Both the position numbers and the translations under genes were made by a program. Under the pieces are notes generated by a model. That model saw only the letters and a list, made by a program, of their open reading frames with translations, did no database searches and was not told the DNA's origin. Below, in pieces: positions 63,801-64,000 of a DNA stretch of 64,000 nt. The stretch is taken from assembly GCF_901709675.1 (NCBI RefSeq), contig NC_051098.1, positions 11,934,918-11,998,917 of the forward strand, written 5' to 3'. Numbering within the stretch: position 1 is the stretch's first letter; the number at the start of each line of letters is the position of its first letter. The DNA comes from Syngnathus acus. Taxonomy: Eukaryota > Chordata > Actinopteri > Syngnathiformes > Syngnathidae.

Positions 63801-63899
63801 ACATAGGCCTCCACACGCAGCTCTCCCAGGAGGCTCTACGCACACACACAGACCGAGTTCTCCGTCATACCCCTCATAGTCTTCTGCAGATGGACACAC
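51884..63899 (-). CDS. Large single-TM protein with DPxTG-type repeats, unnamed (5' end outside window)
   Basis: There are 26 coding exons, 5' to 3': 63720-63899, 61899-62019, 61711-61803, 61451-61631, 61222-61384, 60915-61103, 60633-60807, 59894-60024, 59648-59824, 59420-59541, 59195-59352, 58895-59122, 57964-58302, 57620-57768, 57294-57543, 57059-57229, 56836-56993, 56596-56748, 56274-56415, 56033-56187, 55838-55963, 55560-55776, 55027-55170, 54274-54428, 52866-53012, 51884-52099. The sum is 4,440 nt, exactly in frame (1,479 aa plus stop). Visible part in order: a Cys-rich segment (LCVCVEPPGRAACGGLC); a beta-rich region ending FNQPGVYVFRLSS; a TM helix at residues about 288-312 (WLVTGGLLFGAALILCLCVIVL) preceded by RKRR; helical, charged segments; a zone with about ten DPxTGxxxPV-like units (HPQTGHVLPIVGNVAYDPES, DPRTGNVVLTVGISLDPVTG, AVDPVTAVLAPVVGAR); further coiled or helical exons; and a C-terminus with LFFRRQRLHSVGGFSVLLLH. 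The donor at 61898 (GCG|GTTGGG) and the exon 54274-54428 donor (CTT|GTTTGT) are weak. An exon may be missed between 53012 and 54274. Function unknown to me. Confidence 0.8.
52450..52629 (+). repeat. Two-copy tandem repeat, 92-bp unit
   Basis: ATTAAAATAATTAC, then GAAAGTCAAAAA and GTTGTCTATTTTATTTTATA, occurs twice (from 52451 and 52543) with few differences. It lies in the last intron of the minus-strand gene. Confidence 0.9.
53576..53888. mobile_element. Palindromic MITE, copy 4 (313 bp)
   Basis: TACCGTATTTTCCGCACTAT opens it and GTGCGGAAAATACGGTA closes it, with internal GGCGCACC/ATTATAAGG units. A GGCCGGCGGGCCGGACTTTG segment of the hAT-end type is embedded near 53741-53760. Intronic in the minus-strand gene. 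Confidence 0.85.
53889..54066 (-). repeat. Arm of an inverted dispersed repeat, right copy
   Basis: Reverse complement of 49048-49228 with scattered differences, including one shortened GGAGTATAAGAATAGGAAC segment. Both copies are joined to a MITE at the identical base. Confidence 0.75.
58421..58813. mobile_element. Palindromic MITE, copy 5, with an internal 115-bp tandem duplication
   Basis: The ends are TACCGTATTTTCCGCACTAT and GTGCGGAAAATACGGTA. The internal unit starting TGCGCCTTATATATGGCCC, with AAAGTCCGGCCCGCGGGCC in it, occurs twice (from 58491 and from 58606). It is located in an intron of the minus-strand gene. Confidence 0.85.
62152..62480. repeat. Array of imperfect hairpin repeats (GTGTGAAGGT/ACCTTCACAC)
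   Basis: Six full palindromic hairpins of the form GTGTGAAGGTGAAACCTTCACAC plus a seventh half unit. They are separated by ATTGTTATTCCTGTCCTTTA spacers at a spacing of about 50-65 bp. A TTA microsatellite (about 62395-62417) lies inside. Intronic in the minus-strand gene. Confidence 0.9.
62500..63206 (+). repeat. Minisatellite, 134-143 bp unit, about five copies
   Basis: Unit landmarks are TTTTGAAATTCACACCCAAT, CTCATTTCTACATTTTTCAA and CATTCCAACTTTCAACTGTT. The TTTTGAAATT landmark recurs at 62561, 62704, 62839, 62973 and 63114. Long ORFs (FQLFIIFLP type) across it result from the repeat and have no homology I recognise. Confidence 0.92.
63432..63545 (+). repeat. Transposon end of the GGAGCTA/GCCCCCC family, copy 3
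   Basis: CACTGGCGGAGCTAGAGG, then GAGCCCTGGGGGCATTG and CCCCCCCGACACCCAG, is the same head as the copies at 31190 and (inverted) 38405. It is in an intron near the right edge of the window. Confidence 0.5.
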
Positions 63900-64000
63900 C
63901 TGCAGAAAAGATAGGCTGTCATTTAGATTATCGCTCCGCTCACATTCATAAAGGTGCTGTCAGCTGAGTGGGTGAAAGGTTATTTACACTGTCATGTCAA

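Overview
This is teleost fish genomic DNA: multi-exon genes with GT/AG introns, long AT-rich non-coding stretches and typical fish repeats. These include an L2-type LINE, TA-flanked palindromic MITEs, a hAT relic and long TG microsatellites. The gene content is the drd2-ankk1-ttc12 block, whose order and orientations match human DRD2-ANKK1-TTC12, followed by two further genes. I rebuilt every coding gene by hand from splice sites and reading phase.

Layout: (1) 188-893, + strand: the last two coding exons of a dopamine D2 receptor gene, then its 3'UTR to about 1645. (2) 1646-13744: intergenic, with no gene seen. (3) 13745-19879, - strand: ankk1 in nine coding exons (749 aa), tail-to-tail with drd2. 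(4) 19880-33610: intergenic, with transposon relics. (5) 33611-48163, - strand: ttc12 in 21 coding exons (703 aa). Intron 18 carries a 2-kb 5'-truncated L2 LINE in antisense orientation, flanked by an unusually long duplication. (6) 48164-50679: upstream repeats, including two long TG arrays. (7) 50680-51061, + strand: a tiny two-exon CD225/dispanin (IFITM-like) gene with a TATA-like box. (8) 51884-63899, - strand: at least 26 coding exons (1,479 aa visible) of a large single-TM protein built from DPxTG-type repeats and helical segments. I cannot name it, and its 5' part lies beyond the right edge.

The reconstructions are internally consistent: summed exon lengths are divisible by three in ankk1, ttc12, the CD225 gene and the large gene, and the ankk1 and ttc12 lengths are close to their mammalian counterparts. 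drd2 (dopamine signalling), ankk1 (RIP-like kinase plus ankyrin repeats) and ttc12 (dynein-arm assembly) are a conserved linkage group rather than a single pathway.

Points worth a second look: the ankk1 kinase domain has lost the HRD-type aspartate and the DFG glycine; the large DPxTG protein is unrecognised; a CD225 gene sits between TG arrays and inverted repeats; and an intronic hairpin-plus-minisatellite structure is closed by a perfect 14-bp inverted repeat.
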